Assembly (NCBI GenBank): GCA_038501195.1
Contig: JBBPUQ010000002.1
Coordinates: forward strand, 868,001-932,000
Direction of reading: 5' to 3'
Length of the DNA: 64,000 bases
DNA from: Nemania diffusa
Taxonomy: Eukaryota > Ascomycota > Sordariomycetes > Xylariales > Xylariaceae
Of this stretch, positions 49,800-61,900 are shown piece after piece. Below the pieces are notes generated by a model. The model was not told the DNA's origin. It made no database searches and worked only from the letters and a program-made list of their open reading frames with translations. Positions within the stretch are counted from its first letter, which is position 1; every line of letters starts with the position of its first letter. A program made the position numbers and the translations under genes.

Positions 49800-50400
49800 T
49801 TTATAAAAATTATAAAACTATTTTTATAAAAAAAAATAATTTTAAATAGTATAAATAAACTATATATTTTAAAATAAAACTGTTTTTTTATAATATATAT
49901 AAAACTATTTTTATAAAAAAAAATAATTTTAAATAATATAAACAAATTATATATTTTAAAAAAAAACTATTTTTTTATAATATATATAAAACTATTTTTA
50001 TATAAAAAAATAGTTTTAAATAATATAAATAAATTATATATTTTAAAAAAAAACTATTTTTTTATAATATATATAAAACTACTTTTATATAAAAAAATAA
50101 TTTTAAATAATATAAATAAATTATATATTTTAAAAAAAAATTGTTTTTTTATAATATATATAAAGTTATTTTTATATAAAAAAATAATTTTAAATAATAT
50201 AAATAAACTATATATTTTAAAAAAAAACTATTTTTTTATAATATATATAAAATTATTTTTATATAAAAAAGTAATTTTAAATAATATAAATAAACTATAT
50301 ATTTTAAAAAAAAACTATTTTTTTATAATATATATAAAACTGCTTTTATATAAAAAAATAGTTTTAAATAATATAAATAAACTATATATTTAAAAAAATA
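49800..50400. repeat. 87-bp minisatellite, about 7 copies
   Basis: Seven near-identical units containing AAACTATTTTTTTATAATAT, then TATAAAACTATTTTTATATA and AAATAATATAAATAAACTAT. Successive CTATATATTTTAAAA landmarks are spaced 86-88 bp apart between about 49861 and 50382. The few variable sites are C/T or G/A. This is unusually homogeneous for the region. Confidence 0.8.
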
Positions 50401-51284
50401 ACTAATTAATTTAATTAAATAATATAAATTAAATATAAATATAAAATTAAAATTATATATAAAAAAATTAAATTTAAATATAAAATTTTTAATTTATAAA
50501 TAATTATTTTTAATATAATAAAAATTTAAAATTAATTTTATAAATTTAATATTTAATTTTTTTTTTATTAATAAATTAAATTTATTTAATTTTAATAAAT
50601 TATTATAAATTTATTATTTATATATTTTAATTAATAAAATTAAATAATAAATAAATAATAAAATTAAATAAATTAATTTATATTAAAATTTAAAAATTAT
50701 TTTTATAATTATTTAAACTTTTTTATATATAATATTTTAATAATATTAAATTTTTAATAAAAGTTTTTTATATAATATATATTTTATAATTTAATTATTA
50801 AAAAAATAATTTTTAAATAAAAATTTATTTATTTTAAAATAAAAAATATTAAAATTTATAATATATATTATTTAATAATAATTAAATATTATAAATATAA
50901 ATAAATTTATTTTTAAAATATTATAATATAATTTTTAAATTTAAATAATTTAAAAAATATTTTTAATTAAATATTAAATTAATATTATTTATTAAATAAA
51001 AAATAAAATTAATAAAATATAACTATTATAAATATAAAACTAAAAAAATTTAATTTAAATATAAAAAATTATTATTTAAATTTATTTAAAAAAGTTTTAA
51101 AAATATAAATATTATAAAATAATTATAAAATTAAATATTAATTAAATTAATAATAATATATATATTTAAAAATAGTTTTATTTTAAAATTAATTATATAT
51201 ATTTTATAAAATAAAAATAAAAACTTAAATAATAAAAATATTAAAATATAATTAATTTTAAAATTTTATAACTAAATAATATTT

Positions 51285-51392
51285 TTATATATAAAGCAAA
51301 CTTTTGTAGTAAACTTTTGTAGCAAACTCTTATAACAGATTCCTGCAATATGTATTCAAAGCTGAGATTTTGCCAAAAATGGAAAATCAAGC
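51285..51392. repeat. Right terminal inverted repeat of the 25-kb insertion
   Basis: Read on the minus strand it starts GCTTGATTTTCCATTTTTGG, then TGTTATAAGAGTTTGC at 51337 and tandem AAAGTTTACTACA/AAAGTTTGC units. It is about 20 bp longer than the left copy between the first and second blocks (TACATATTGCAGGAATC). It is closer to the unmutated ancestor. Confidence 0.78.
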
Positions 51393-52134
51393 TTCTAGCG
51401 GTTAAGGTCAGTGCTTGGATAATGTCACCTCTGAATCTCATGATTGGCCGTCCATCGGAATCGACTGCCAAAAGGCTTCCGTCAATATAATGCTTTTCAG
51501 ACTCCTTATAGAACTCTGGCGGGATTGTAATCCTATACTCGGGGCGCATCAAAGCCGCCCGAGTAGTCGATGAAAGCCTCTCGCTTAGACGTTGAACATT
51601 CATAAGCGATAGCACGCCACCGCCGTATCGATCTGGCTGAAGAACCTGAAGGGCGAAGTACCTCGGGGTCGGATCCTCATAACTGCAATCTGTGTGCCAA
51701 GCAAATTCTTCCATGGTCTCAGAGCGCGCCTGAAAATTTGCGGTCTGGAAGTTGGCAGCGCTAGGGCGAATATCCCAGAACCAACCCCGTGTTGCACTGT
51801 GCGATATAGGTAGCCTATGATGAAGGTATTTATGAAGACTAAGAAGCAATTGCTCGAGATATCGGCTGCCGTCGTCGCGGAACGCCAGGTCAATTTTCAG
51901 GATGCCTGTGCTTTCAAGCTGTTTAGAAACAGTCTGAACGTGTTGGAGCAGCATTGAGGATTTGAGTTGGGATACTCGTAAGCGAGGAACTTGCCTCGCA
52001 CTTGTCGTAACGATATTGCGGACTTTACATAGCAGATTTGAAGATGTGGTCCGCTGTTGGCGCTGGAAGCCATGAACCGATGCAAAAAGAGCAGCACGAC
52101 CGGCCCCCCGAGAATATTGTATGGCTAGATTCAT
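51393..52134 (-). pseudogene. TauD-like Fe(II)/2-oxoglutarate dioxygenase, 5' part (truncated by insertion)
   Basis: 247 intact codons from the ATG at 52134. The N terminus is Arg-rich and amphipathic, possibly a mitochondrial targeting sequence (MNLAIQYSRGAGRAALFASV). The core has NFQARSETMEEFAWHTDCSY, in which His147 and Asp149 are the first two iron ligands of the HxD...H triad. It continues PTPRYFALQVLQPDRYGGG and ends GRPIMRFRGDIIQALTLTAR, after which the TIR of the 25-kb insertion begins; the third ligand is in the 25951-26209 fragment. Reading on into the insertion adds about 50 meaningless codons. Enzymes of this family hydroxylate, desaturate or cleave small molecules. It is divergent from the ATP-grasp gene. 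The coding sequence is undamaged up to the junction, which argues for a recent break. Confidence 0.88.
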
Positions 52135-53466
52135 GATTGCAGGGTGAAAATGTTATAAGTTATGGTCCTAAGTCCTTAGTCGTCCTTAAGGTCTTGCATC
52201 AATTTATACTTCTTTCAATGGACATAGGCAGCGCTCCCCACAGGTAAAACAATACTTTAATTGCTTAACAGATAACTTGACTAACTAAGGCACAAATAAA
52301 AGGTTTGAATTTATTGCAAAGATTTCTTACTTTACCCGTGTTTGCCAGTTATTTTTAAATAATTTCTTTCTTTTCTTGATTTTCTTTTGTTGTTTTTTAG
52401 TAAAAAAGAAAGAAGCTATTTAAAAGGTGTAATACTTCCTTACCTAGGTAAGTAGCAGTCTGTTTCAGGACCCACACTAATCCACCAATAGAAACCCTTT
52501 CCTACCTAATAGGCCCACTTGCTTACCTAGCCACTTACCTACCACTCTACCTACTATTTTACCTACTACTCTACCTACATCTATCATGCTTACTACTACC
52601 TACCTAGGTACTTTTTTACAGCAATTTTACGACGTTTTTTAACCCTATTACGATCTTATTCGACTTTACAACCTTACAACCCTCCAACCTTCTAACCTTC
52701 CGACCCTCCTTACAAAGTAACTTAAACCGCTTATAAAAAGCAATACAAAAAATCGAAAGCTCTGGCCCTAACTAACGCACCTAGTAGGTTTATTTGGTTG
52801 TGTTTAACTCAAATACCTGTTCAAATCAAACAACAGATTCGACGAAACAAGTCAAATAAGCGCCTTTTGCGATCAATCAAGGCAAAACACGTCATAAGCC
52901 GTTTCTTTGACTTGTTTTACCTGTGTTTAGCGCTGGACATAGGTTTTTTTCGAACTTCATCTTGAGACTTGAGCATCTGTATGTTTCACGGTGTCCATAC
53001 GCGAAACGAAGGTATGAACACGTCAGCTACCTGCACTAGGCAATATATTATCTCATCTACAAGGGTAACATTGAAGTCGTGACATGGTAACTCAAATTAA
53101 AATCATGTTTTGGATGGGTCGCATTACATGATTGAAAGGGCACTATTGATTCGTTCCTAACGCTGAAGACTTCCAGTACCTGATAATATTGAACGACGTC
53201 GGAATTGATCCCGCTGGGATCGCGGTTTTACTCATAATCTATTGTGAGCATAATATTTCGCCCTAATGATGGTCGGGTCACTTATCCACCTTCTTAGGTG
53301 GCATAGCTTTCTATCTCGGCTAGCCACACCTAAGTTTGGAGTGTCCCGTATCCGAGACAGGGATAAGTAGAAATGCCCTTAGCTGGTGTACCACATGGCC
53401 GTGATGTATGACACGGGGCATTATCATAAAGCTATTGATATAAGCTGATGACGAGGGCAATCGGGC
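52135..53466. promoter_or_regulatory. Divergent intergenic region between dioxygenase and ATP-grasp genes
   Basis: About 1.3 kb. It includes a pyrimidine-rich block (52440-52620) packed with degenerate CTACCTACCTAGGTA words and a T-rich tract at 52330-52420. Both pathway genes start away from it, so it may act as a two-way promoter. A missed 5' exon of the ATP-grasp gene may lie in its right end, because that gene has no upstream ATG in frame. Confidence 0.45.
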
Positions 53467-55253
53467 GTGAAGGTATTGGGTATAAATAGCCATTGGCCTG
53501 TCCCCTCGATAGATAGAAGGGGGAACGGTCCCTTCGAAGGTTATTATCAATCTGAATATTATCTGTCCTCGACTCTTGGATCTTGGACCGTACGCGATAC
53601 TATGGAAAATCCAACACCAACTAAAATGCGGCAGATTCGGGTCGGAATCCACTTGGATGGCTTCAACAGCACGGAAAATAGCGCGGCCACTGATATGGCG
53701 CGCACAGAAGAACATAATTTATTCCAATCTAATCTCTTATCGAAGTGTCCTGCTCACCTATGGCCGAAAGAGTCATACCGTATGGCTTGCCCTCGCCCAA
53801 TCCTTGTCACCAGGCATCATCGGGAACAGATAGTTAAATTATCGAAAGCATTGACCGTTGCTCTGAGCGACATTGTTTCAAGGTGGTGGAGTGACAAACA
53901 AGCACGATTCTTCGAACGTATGCCGTTGAAACTGGAAGAAGAGAATCTTTTGAAGGTTGGCTAATCTCCCCCATTCATCCTGTTCACGTTTATTCCATGA
54001 ATGTATTTCTATTGACACGTATCTCAGTGGCTTGAAGATCAAGTATCTGTAGGAAGGTTGAAGGAATATTCTGCGTGTCCAGGTTCTTGGAGGCCGGACT
54101 TTCTAATCGAAGACCGCGTAGGCTGCCAGGGCAAGGTGATCGCTGAGAACTTCTTGATCACAGAGATTAATGGCCGCTTCCCTTTCAACGGAGCCTTTCA
54201 CGTTGCCTACGGACAGGAGGCTCTCAATGACACGAACCTCGAGTGCTTTGGACTAGCTAGTACAACAGGTTCTACGCAAGTAAGTCCAAAATTGCTACTC
54301 GGGATTCCAGTGTCACGTTAGTTTGATCTGATCACAGATAGATATTCGATGGCTTACGATCTCTCTTCAATACTAACATGCCATTGCATTTACTCATTGG
54401 AGAAGAAGCGGGGATGGATATCCATATGTTCATCAACGCTTCCCAGGAGAGATTTGGCATCACCCCACGCCTGATAAAGCCTTCGGATCTGAGACTCGAG
54501 GCTGATCTTCAGGGGAGCCGCGGGAGTCGGCTATGCTGCCTAGCGCGGCGAAAAGGAGATTCAAAGATGTTTCCTTCCCCAACTACATTCATCAGCAGTA
54601 ATGGGGAGATTGTAGAAGAAATCCAACAGGTCGGTCTGGAACTTCATCAACACGAGCTCTTTGCACTGCCACGGGATATGCTACGACAAATTAGCCTATG
54701 TTGCTTCAACGACCTCCGCACTGTATTGTTGGTCCACGACAAACGCATGCTCAGCATCGTGAAGCAGGAGTTACAGCAGCTGGTACTGGCGCAGGTATTG
54801 ACACCAGACGAGGCACGCGCATTAGATGACGGAATCGTGGACACGTTCATCCCCGGTTCGCCTCAGCTGCATTCGCTCCTGGAAGAATCGATCCATTCAC
54901 CAGACTTGAAAGACGAATACATCCTCAAACCCATTCGAAGCGGGAAGGGAGCTGGGATCTTGTTTGGAGAAGACCTTGCTCCTCACGAATGGAAATCTGC
55001 TCTGAGTAGCGTGCAATATCAGATCCCTTTCAAAGAAAAGATGTTTGTCGTTCAGAAAAGAGTTAAACATTGTTTGTATGATTTGGTATTGCATGCATCT
55101 GGAGAGAAGCTACGTTATCCGCTCGTTGGGACTTGGCATATTTTTCAAGGTAAGTTCTGCGGTTTAGGAGTTTGGCGGTCAAGTGGTGATCGCATTTGCG
55201 CGATAAGTTCCGGAGGTTCGATGATCTGCTCTGTGAGCAGAAGGCTTTCTTAA
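53467..55253 (+). CDS. ATP-grasp superfamily protein, probable carboxylate-amine ligase
   Basis: Three exons, 53467-53955, 54028-54279 and 54342-55253, join in phase (NLLK|WLEDQV; GSTQ|IFDGLR) into about 550 residues. The C-terminal half has the ATP-grasp layout: TVLLVHDKRMLSIVKQEL, then DEYILKPIRSGKGAGILFG, where the Lys of LKP and the Gly-rich loop contact ATP. MFVVQKRV and the end block FCGLGVWRSSGDRICAISSG follow, the latter reminiscent of fungal proteins distantly like circularly permuted ATP-grasp or glutathionylspermidine-synthase-type ligases. The substrate is unknown; by family it would join a carboxylate to an amine through an acyl-phosphate. The start is unresolved. The frame opens with GTG at 53467 just after an in-frame TGA, and the first ATG in frame is at about 53602, so an upstream exon or a shorter protein is likely. 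Otherwise intact. Confidence 0.72.
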
Positions 55254-55905
55254 TTTCCAAATCCTAAGCCGCGATCGAATCGCTACGGTTACCATGTTAG
55301 GGAGTTCTCAAGTATTATTAAAAAGCATTATTGATGAGAAATAGTAGAGCTTTGTTCTTTTGGTTGAACCATATTGGATGCTAAACAACGGGAAAACAGT
55401 TGAAAAACTCAAAGAAAAACATGTATTATTTAGCTAGCGGTTGATCAACGGCCAATATGTTATTGATTGACTAATGAGCACACAATTGTCTAATAGCACT
55501 ATCCCAAACAGATGAAACAGGAAATTGGATCGGATGAATTGAAGTTGTCGATGTCGATAGCGTCGTCCTGGTAGACGCTTAAAATCAACAGGCGGCCGAC
55601 AGAGGATCACTAGTACATAGTGCTGCGGTTTTATGATAGATCATACACCTTGTTACTCTGTATTCTCCCTGTTTACAAATATGGGGCTGGCGTACATATT
55701 GCGTAGCACCACGGTGAGCTGCATTGTTATTGGATACTGGGATACTGAGACGGTGTGGGTTGCACTGTTGCAGGGGGGTTGCGTTGATTAGGTCAGCGAG
55801 ACCCTAGATTTTTCATTTTTTCTATTTATTAGTTAGCAGGAGAGTAGTTCACTACTAGGGAGATACATGGCACTATAGAAGTCGATGCCTTTGGCATCGA
55901 CTAAC
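55254..55905. other. 3' flank of the ATP-grasp gene, grading into AT-rich DNA
   Basis: Mixed composition with no open frame of interest. It ends at a perfect hairpin (55880-55902), after which the second AT-rich region begins. Confidence 0.45.
55880..55902. repeat. Perfect 10-bp hairpin at the border of the right AT-rich region
   Basis: AGTCGATGCC, TTT, GGCATCGACT. The stem is unbroken. It might be a repeat boundary or transposon footprint. A TGTTGCGCAG sequence that could open an LTR follows about 10 bp later. Confidence 0.6.
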
Positions 55906-58900
55906 TAGGTTGTTGCGCAGTATTTACAGCAGTTTTGCTACTCCAATATTATTTCGATTGCTTTTCTAAACTACTGTTATTATTGCTTCAAATCTTTAGA
56001 AGTGATTTTTTATAGCTGTAGCTAGTCCTTTAAAGTGTATTGTATATATATTGCATATATTGTTTTAATAGTATTTTTAATAAAGCTTTAACTATATCGA
56101 ATATTTAAATTATAAAACTAATTATAAAGCTAGAATATATTTACAAAAATAACACTGAAGCTACAAATTTAATATTATAAAAATCAGAAAACTTAAAATA
56201 ACAAAACTATTGTTACTTTTTTTGTTATAGCTAATATTTAAAAGTTAAAATTAACAAAATTTTCAATAAGTAGTAATATTAAAAGCTTTTCTTTAAAAGT
56301 TAAAAAATATTCTAAATTTTTTACTTCAGATTTGCTAAAATTGCAACACTTAAAGCTAAAACTTTAAAATTTAGCACTTTTTTATTATACAATTACAAAA
56401 AATAATCTAAGTCGAAATTAGTATTAGTTTATTGTTATATGTATTACTAAATATAAAAGAAGTAATTGTTGCAGTTAAACTGTTGTAACACTTTTTATTT
56501 AGATTTTATAACTTAAAGCTAAAAAATCTTTAAATATTATTAATATTATATACAATAGTTTAATTTTAAATTTATAAATATATAAAAAGCGTAAAATAAT
56601 ATAAAATATAATTAAATAGTTATAAGTCAAAAGTTATTAAAGCAAAAGCTAATTTAAACTACAAAAATACTTTAAACTTAAAAAAATATACTAAAGAACA
56701 AAAATACAAAACAACTACTAAAGTGCTAGCGTTTTTTATATCGTTTAAAAAAATAATATTAAAGATTGTATTAACTTAAAAAGTATAAAGAATTAGTCAA
56801 TTTTTAAAAGTTTAGCGAAAAAAAGTTAAAAAACTATTTAATATTATAATTATAGTTAGATATATTTTACTATTTATTATTTTTACATTTTTATATATTT
56901 TTATTAAATTATTTATTGCTTTAGCAATATTATTTTATAAGCTTAAATTAAAATATTCCTTATTTTGTTTTATTAAAAAATTATTGTTTTTATTATATTT
57001 ATTGCTATAGCTAGTTTAAGCAAGTCATTTAGCAAGCTGATTTTTTTTTCGATTTTAACTAATAAAAAAAAACAAAAAAGTGTTTTTATTACTGCAGTAT
57101 TTATTAACTTGCTACTAAAAAGCAAAAAAAATGCCATTTATATAATTTTATTGAATCTTTTTAATCCGAGAATAGTTTTTAATTTATTATTTAAAAGTAA
57201 TAAAGTTACTAATTAATTAAAAAAGCTCGAAATATTATTTATAGCTTAAAAAATTTCTATTTATTTTTTAGTTAAACAATTGCTTATTTATATATAAATT
57301 AAGCAGTAAAAAAAGATTATTTACAGCTATATCAAAAATGTTAACACTTAAGTCGAAACTAAATAAAAGCTGAAGCAAATATTTAGTTATAGCGATTTTA
57401 AACAACAGTATTTTTTGTTATTGCTATTGAAAAAATATAAAAATAAACTTAAAGCTAATATTATAAAAAACTTAAAGTTATATTTTAAAAAATATAAAAT
57501 TTTTGTTAAAAAAATCAAAAAAAATAAAAAAAGTGAAAAAATTTACGAAAGTACTGCTTTTATTTATAAACTACTTAAAAAAATTAAAAATCTAATATTT
57601 AAGTATATTTTAAGTAGTTTTTAAATAACTTATAATATTTTATACGAAATAAATTACAACTAGCTATAAAAAAGTTTAATGTTTTAAACTATTATAGTTT
57701 TTAAGCTTAAATTATATAATATTAAATATAAGCAAACAAAGTTTATATAAATAAAATGTAATAAAGATCTATATAATTAAGTATATATTTAGCAAAATAT
57801 ATATATTTTTGTTTTAGTTGCTTTTACAGTACTAAATCTATTACTAGCTAAATAGCTGTTAAACTAAGTTGTAATAAAAAGCAAACTTATAACTTTATAA
57901 AAAAAAGTTGAGTTTATAAAACTAAAAAATAAAAAAGTAGACAATTTTACTAAATAGTTCAAAAAAATAAAGATTTGTTTATAAAAAGTAGAAATAACGA
58001 AAAAAAAAAGAAATAAGATTAAAAACAAGCTTAGTTTTTTTAAATATACTGTTTTTTTAAAACAATTATATTAGAACTTTTTCTAGAGCTATATCGCTAT
58101 GTTATTATATATATAGCTACTTTTATATTTATATTAACAGCTTCTTTAGTTGTAACAGCTAGTTTAGCAAGCAACTACTTTTGAACTAGTTGTAAATATA
58201 TATATTATAAGCTGATCTAAATAGACTTATAGCTAAAAAAGTCGATTTATTAAAAGAAGTATAAAAGCAAATCAAAAAAGCAATGAAAGTATTATTTATT
58301 TTGTTTGTAAAAAAAAAAAGTACTATTTCAGCAGCTGTAAATAAGCAAATAAGTTAAAAAATAACAATATTTTATACTACGATAGAAAGTAGTGTTTAAA
58401 AAAACTAAATTTTTTTATATTAGTTAAAAATATTGAAATCTTTAGAAACATTATTTAAAAAGCTTAAAAAAAAAATAAAAGTGTTATTAAAAGTGCTTTT
58501 AAATATATTTATAACTTATGTTTAAAAAAAAATATCTGTTTTTAATACTGAGTTTATTATAAGTTTTATAAAAAAGAGCTTGTTTTTAAAAATTTTAAAC
58601 TCGAAACTATTTATAAAAATTTATAAAGTAGAATTAACAGAAGCTATCAAAACTTACTTTAAACTACAAATTAACAGAAAGTCTAAGTAATCGATATTAT
58701 AGATACTAAATTTAAACTATTGAATATAAAAAAAGTTAATATAATTAATGTTATTTTAAGTACTAATAAAAATAGCTTTGTAACTATTAGTGATTTTATA
58801 AATGAAAGTCTACTAAATAAGTACTTTTAAACTTTATACAAAGATAAAAATAGCACAAAAAAATATATTAGATATATTTTTGATAAAAATTATTTAGTTA

Positions 58901-61900
58901 TAAATGTTATATAAGCAGATGTTGCTTTTGCTAATTGTATTAGAACTACTAAGCGTAAATGTAAAAATGACAGTTTTTTTATTAGTACTACTTAGAATAT
59001 ATCGATAATATTAGATGTAAAATTTGCAATAAAAAGTTAAAACTTTATTAATATAAAAAGCTTTAAACAATAAAAACTTAAAGTACTTAGTACTATTTTA
59101 ATTTTACTTACTAAAAATATATAAAACTTAATTAATAAAGTTTAGTTTAAAAAAATTAAAAATATACTTGATAAAAAAGTAAATATTACTGTTAAAAATA
59201 TAATTATTAATATACTAAAGTTTACAGAGATTTTATTACAAAAAATAAAGTAATTATATTAAAATTTAAAAAATGCAAAAATTAAAGTAATTAATATACT
59301 ATTTAATAATATCTTATATTTTACTAAGCTTTAATTTAATAATGACTTAGCAGTAAATATAGTTAATTTAGTTCTATTAATTCTAAATTAATAAAATCTC
59401 TATAGCAAAAAATAGTTAAATATTAAAAGTTAAAAATTAGATAATACCGAGTTTATTGAAAAAAATAAAATTTCGAACTTAAATAATAATATCGAAAAGT
59501 TTAAGCTTAAATATTTCTATGTTATAGTTACAATAGCTAAATTAAATCAAAAGCAAATAATTTAAAGGTTTTTTTATAAAATACTAGTTATTACAGTCTA
59601 TTTAGTATTAGCAGTTATAAAGTCTGTTTTGAACTTTATTTAATTATGCTTTAAAATTATAGTTACTATAAGCTACAATAAAACTAGCGAACTAGTTATA
59701 GCTATTATTAATACAAACGTTTAGTTAAATATTATAATAAATAATTATATTATTAAATATTGTTTTTTTATAAAAAGGACTAAGCTAGCTTAAAAAGGAT
59801 TTATAAAGCAGAAATTCTGTACTATTTACAAAGAAATAGTTGAAACAAAAGTCTTACTAGCAAAAAAAAGCATTAAGTTGGCTTTATATATTATTAAAGC
59901 TATAGCTGCTACTTTTTTATTTTTATTAAATATAAACTTTATTATATGTACAAAAATATCTTTATATTATAACAAAAAGTACTATATATATAACATACAG
60001 TTTAAAAATGCTTATATTTCTATTTCTGTTTTTTTTTTGAAAAAAAAAACCAAAATTAATATCGCCGATATTATTGACCTATCGGGAAACTAGAAGCTAT
60101 TTATCTACTAGAAGCTCTAGCAAATAACAATAAAAAGCTTTTTTAAGCTAAAATATAGTTTATAGTTAATTTGAATATAAATCAACAAAATCTCTATAAA
60201 ATTAAATAAAAATCGTTATTTTATTAGATAAATAAAAGTAAGCTATTGTTAAACAGCTATATATTATTAAACTTTTTATTATTTTTAACAAATATAAATT
60301 TAAGCTTAAATAAAATTTTATATAGAAAAAATGTTGATTTTAAAAATATTACTATAATTTGAAACATTAGTTTCAAAAATAACGAAAAAGTTCTAGCAAT
60401 TTTTTCGGATATAGATTTTATTAACATTATAAAAGCTGCTATATAAAAAATTTTACAAAAAACTAAAATGTTATAGCTTTATAACGTTAAACAGAATAAA
60501 TATATAAATTATAGTACTGATATACTAAAAAAAAACATATTTAGTATTAATATAATATATAAAAGTAAAGCAAAAAAAGTAAATCTTTGGAATAATGTTC
60601 TATTAAATAGATCTATATTTTTTAATACTTATAATTAAAAAAAAGTAGCTTAAAAGAAAAAAATATAGAAATAAAAAAAAGAAATTAATTTTGAATTAAA
60701 TAAATATATACTAGTTTAAAAATTATATACAAACGGTTTGTATTTTAAAAATACTAGTTCTAATAGTTTGAAAAAAAGTAGCGATTATATTAGCTAGTTA
60801 GCAGACCTACTAGCGTTAAAAAAGCCAGTTTTTTTAAGTACTAATTTGTTTATTTAGCTTTTACTTTTAGAAATATTTATTTAAATCTAACTAAAGTTTG
60901 CTAAAGCAGCAAAAAATACTAAGTTAACACTAAAATATATAGCAAAACTAATTAAAGATTTAAAAAGTACAGAATTTATAGATCTAAAAAAAACAGTATT
61001 ATTAAAAGTTCTATTTAAATAAAAAATAGTACTAGCTTAAAACTTTTCCGAAATAAATAAACTTGAAAATAAAGTTGCACTTTTATATAAAATCAAAACA
61101 ATCTTTTATAAAGTATAGCAAACAAAAAAAATCCCAATTTTTAGTCTTTTGAAAAAAAAAGTTATCGAAATGTTTAAAACATAGTTTAAAAATAAAGTTT
61201 TTAAAAAGTTTTATTTACTTTATTGTAACGCTTAGTTTGTAGTAAAAAAAACAAATAAAAAACTTTAGTTAATTAATTTAGCTATTAAACTAAATAATAT
61301 TTTAATAAAAAATGTTAGCTTTTTTAAAAGTTGTAATAAGTTTGCTGAAAATTTTGTTATATATAAGATTTTTTTAGTTATTAATTTTTTTTTTAGTTAT
61401 AATTAAATATTTTTAAATAAATATAACTATATATATACTGCTTTTTTTATATTTTTAAAAATACTTTAAATAACTACTTTGCTTTAAAAATATATTAACT
61501 CTGTTATTTACTTTTTAAAAGTTCTGTTAAAAATTCTATATAATATTTTGTTTTAAAAATATAAGCTTTTCTTTAATAATATAGCTATTAAAAGCTTTAC
61601 TTTTTGCTACAAAAATCAAAAAATTGTTTCTAAAGTTTATTAATTTGTAATAAAATATATAAAAAATATTAACGCTATTTTGCTAAACTTTAAATTAGCT
61701 AGTTTAATTATAAGCAGTATTAAAAACAAGTAATGTTAAGTTTTTGCAAAAGTAGTAAGCTATATATATAGTATTTATAGCTAAAAATTAATAAAAGCTA
61801 AAGTAATCAAAATTGTAAAATAGCTTAAATATATAAGTTTTATTTATATAAAGTTTTTTTTAAAAGTTATAATATATTACTATATTTAAATAAAAAAATA

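Larger units (their letters stand above)
44289..51284. other. AT-only interior of the insertion, right part
   Basis: About 7 kb of near-pure AT with several short tandem arrays and one unmutated island, listed separately. A word of about 90 bp around AAATATATAAAAGTTAATAA occurs at about 44650 and again at about 47275, followed both times by ATTAGCTA(A/G)TTATTAT, so at least one dispersed duplication exists. I see no decodable protein. Confidence 0.5.
26210..51392. mobile_element. 25.2-kb RIP-mutated insertion with long terminal inverted repeats, splitting the dioxygenase gene
   Basis: Boundaries are set where dioxygenase coding sequence stops on each side. The left end reads GCTTGATTTTCTATTTTTAG and the right end, on the minus strand, GCTTGATTTTCCATTTTTGG. 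Similarity continues through TGTTATAAGAGTTTGCTACA and a 13-bp subrepeat, for roughly 90-120 bp. Differences are mostly transitions, with the left end more AT. The interior is extremely AT-rich (by eye near 90%), with no surviving gene of its own. It contains a nested Ty3/Gypsy element, minisatellites and an unmutated island. No clean target duplication could be found: flanks are CGCTAGAA and CTCCAGGG in gene orientation. It may be one large DNA transposon, or several nested elements inside one TIR element. A centromeric or isochore role is not excluded. Confidence 0.8.

Noticed and set aside
26210..51392. Interpretation of the AT block as a regional centromere
   Set aside because: The precise TIR borders inside a coding sequence indicate insertion. 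AT richness alone does not show centromere function, though it remains possible.
26210..51392. Interpretation as a Starship element
   Set aside because: No DUF3435 tyrosine recombinase could be recognised, there are long TIRs, and the cargo is not decodable.
55141..55253. A possible intron (GTAAGT at 55150) near the end of the ATP-grasp gene
   Set aside because: The open frame through it (CGLGVWRSSGDRICAISSG) looks conserved and protein-like, so I kept it as exon.
57415..60093. Two plus-strand frames of about 70 codons in the right AT-rich region
   Set aside because: They may be parts of gag or protease of the second retroelement, but no motif can be assigned, so neither is listed as a gene.
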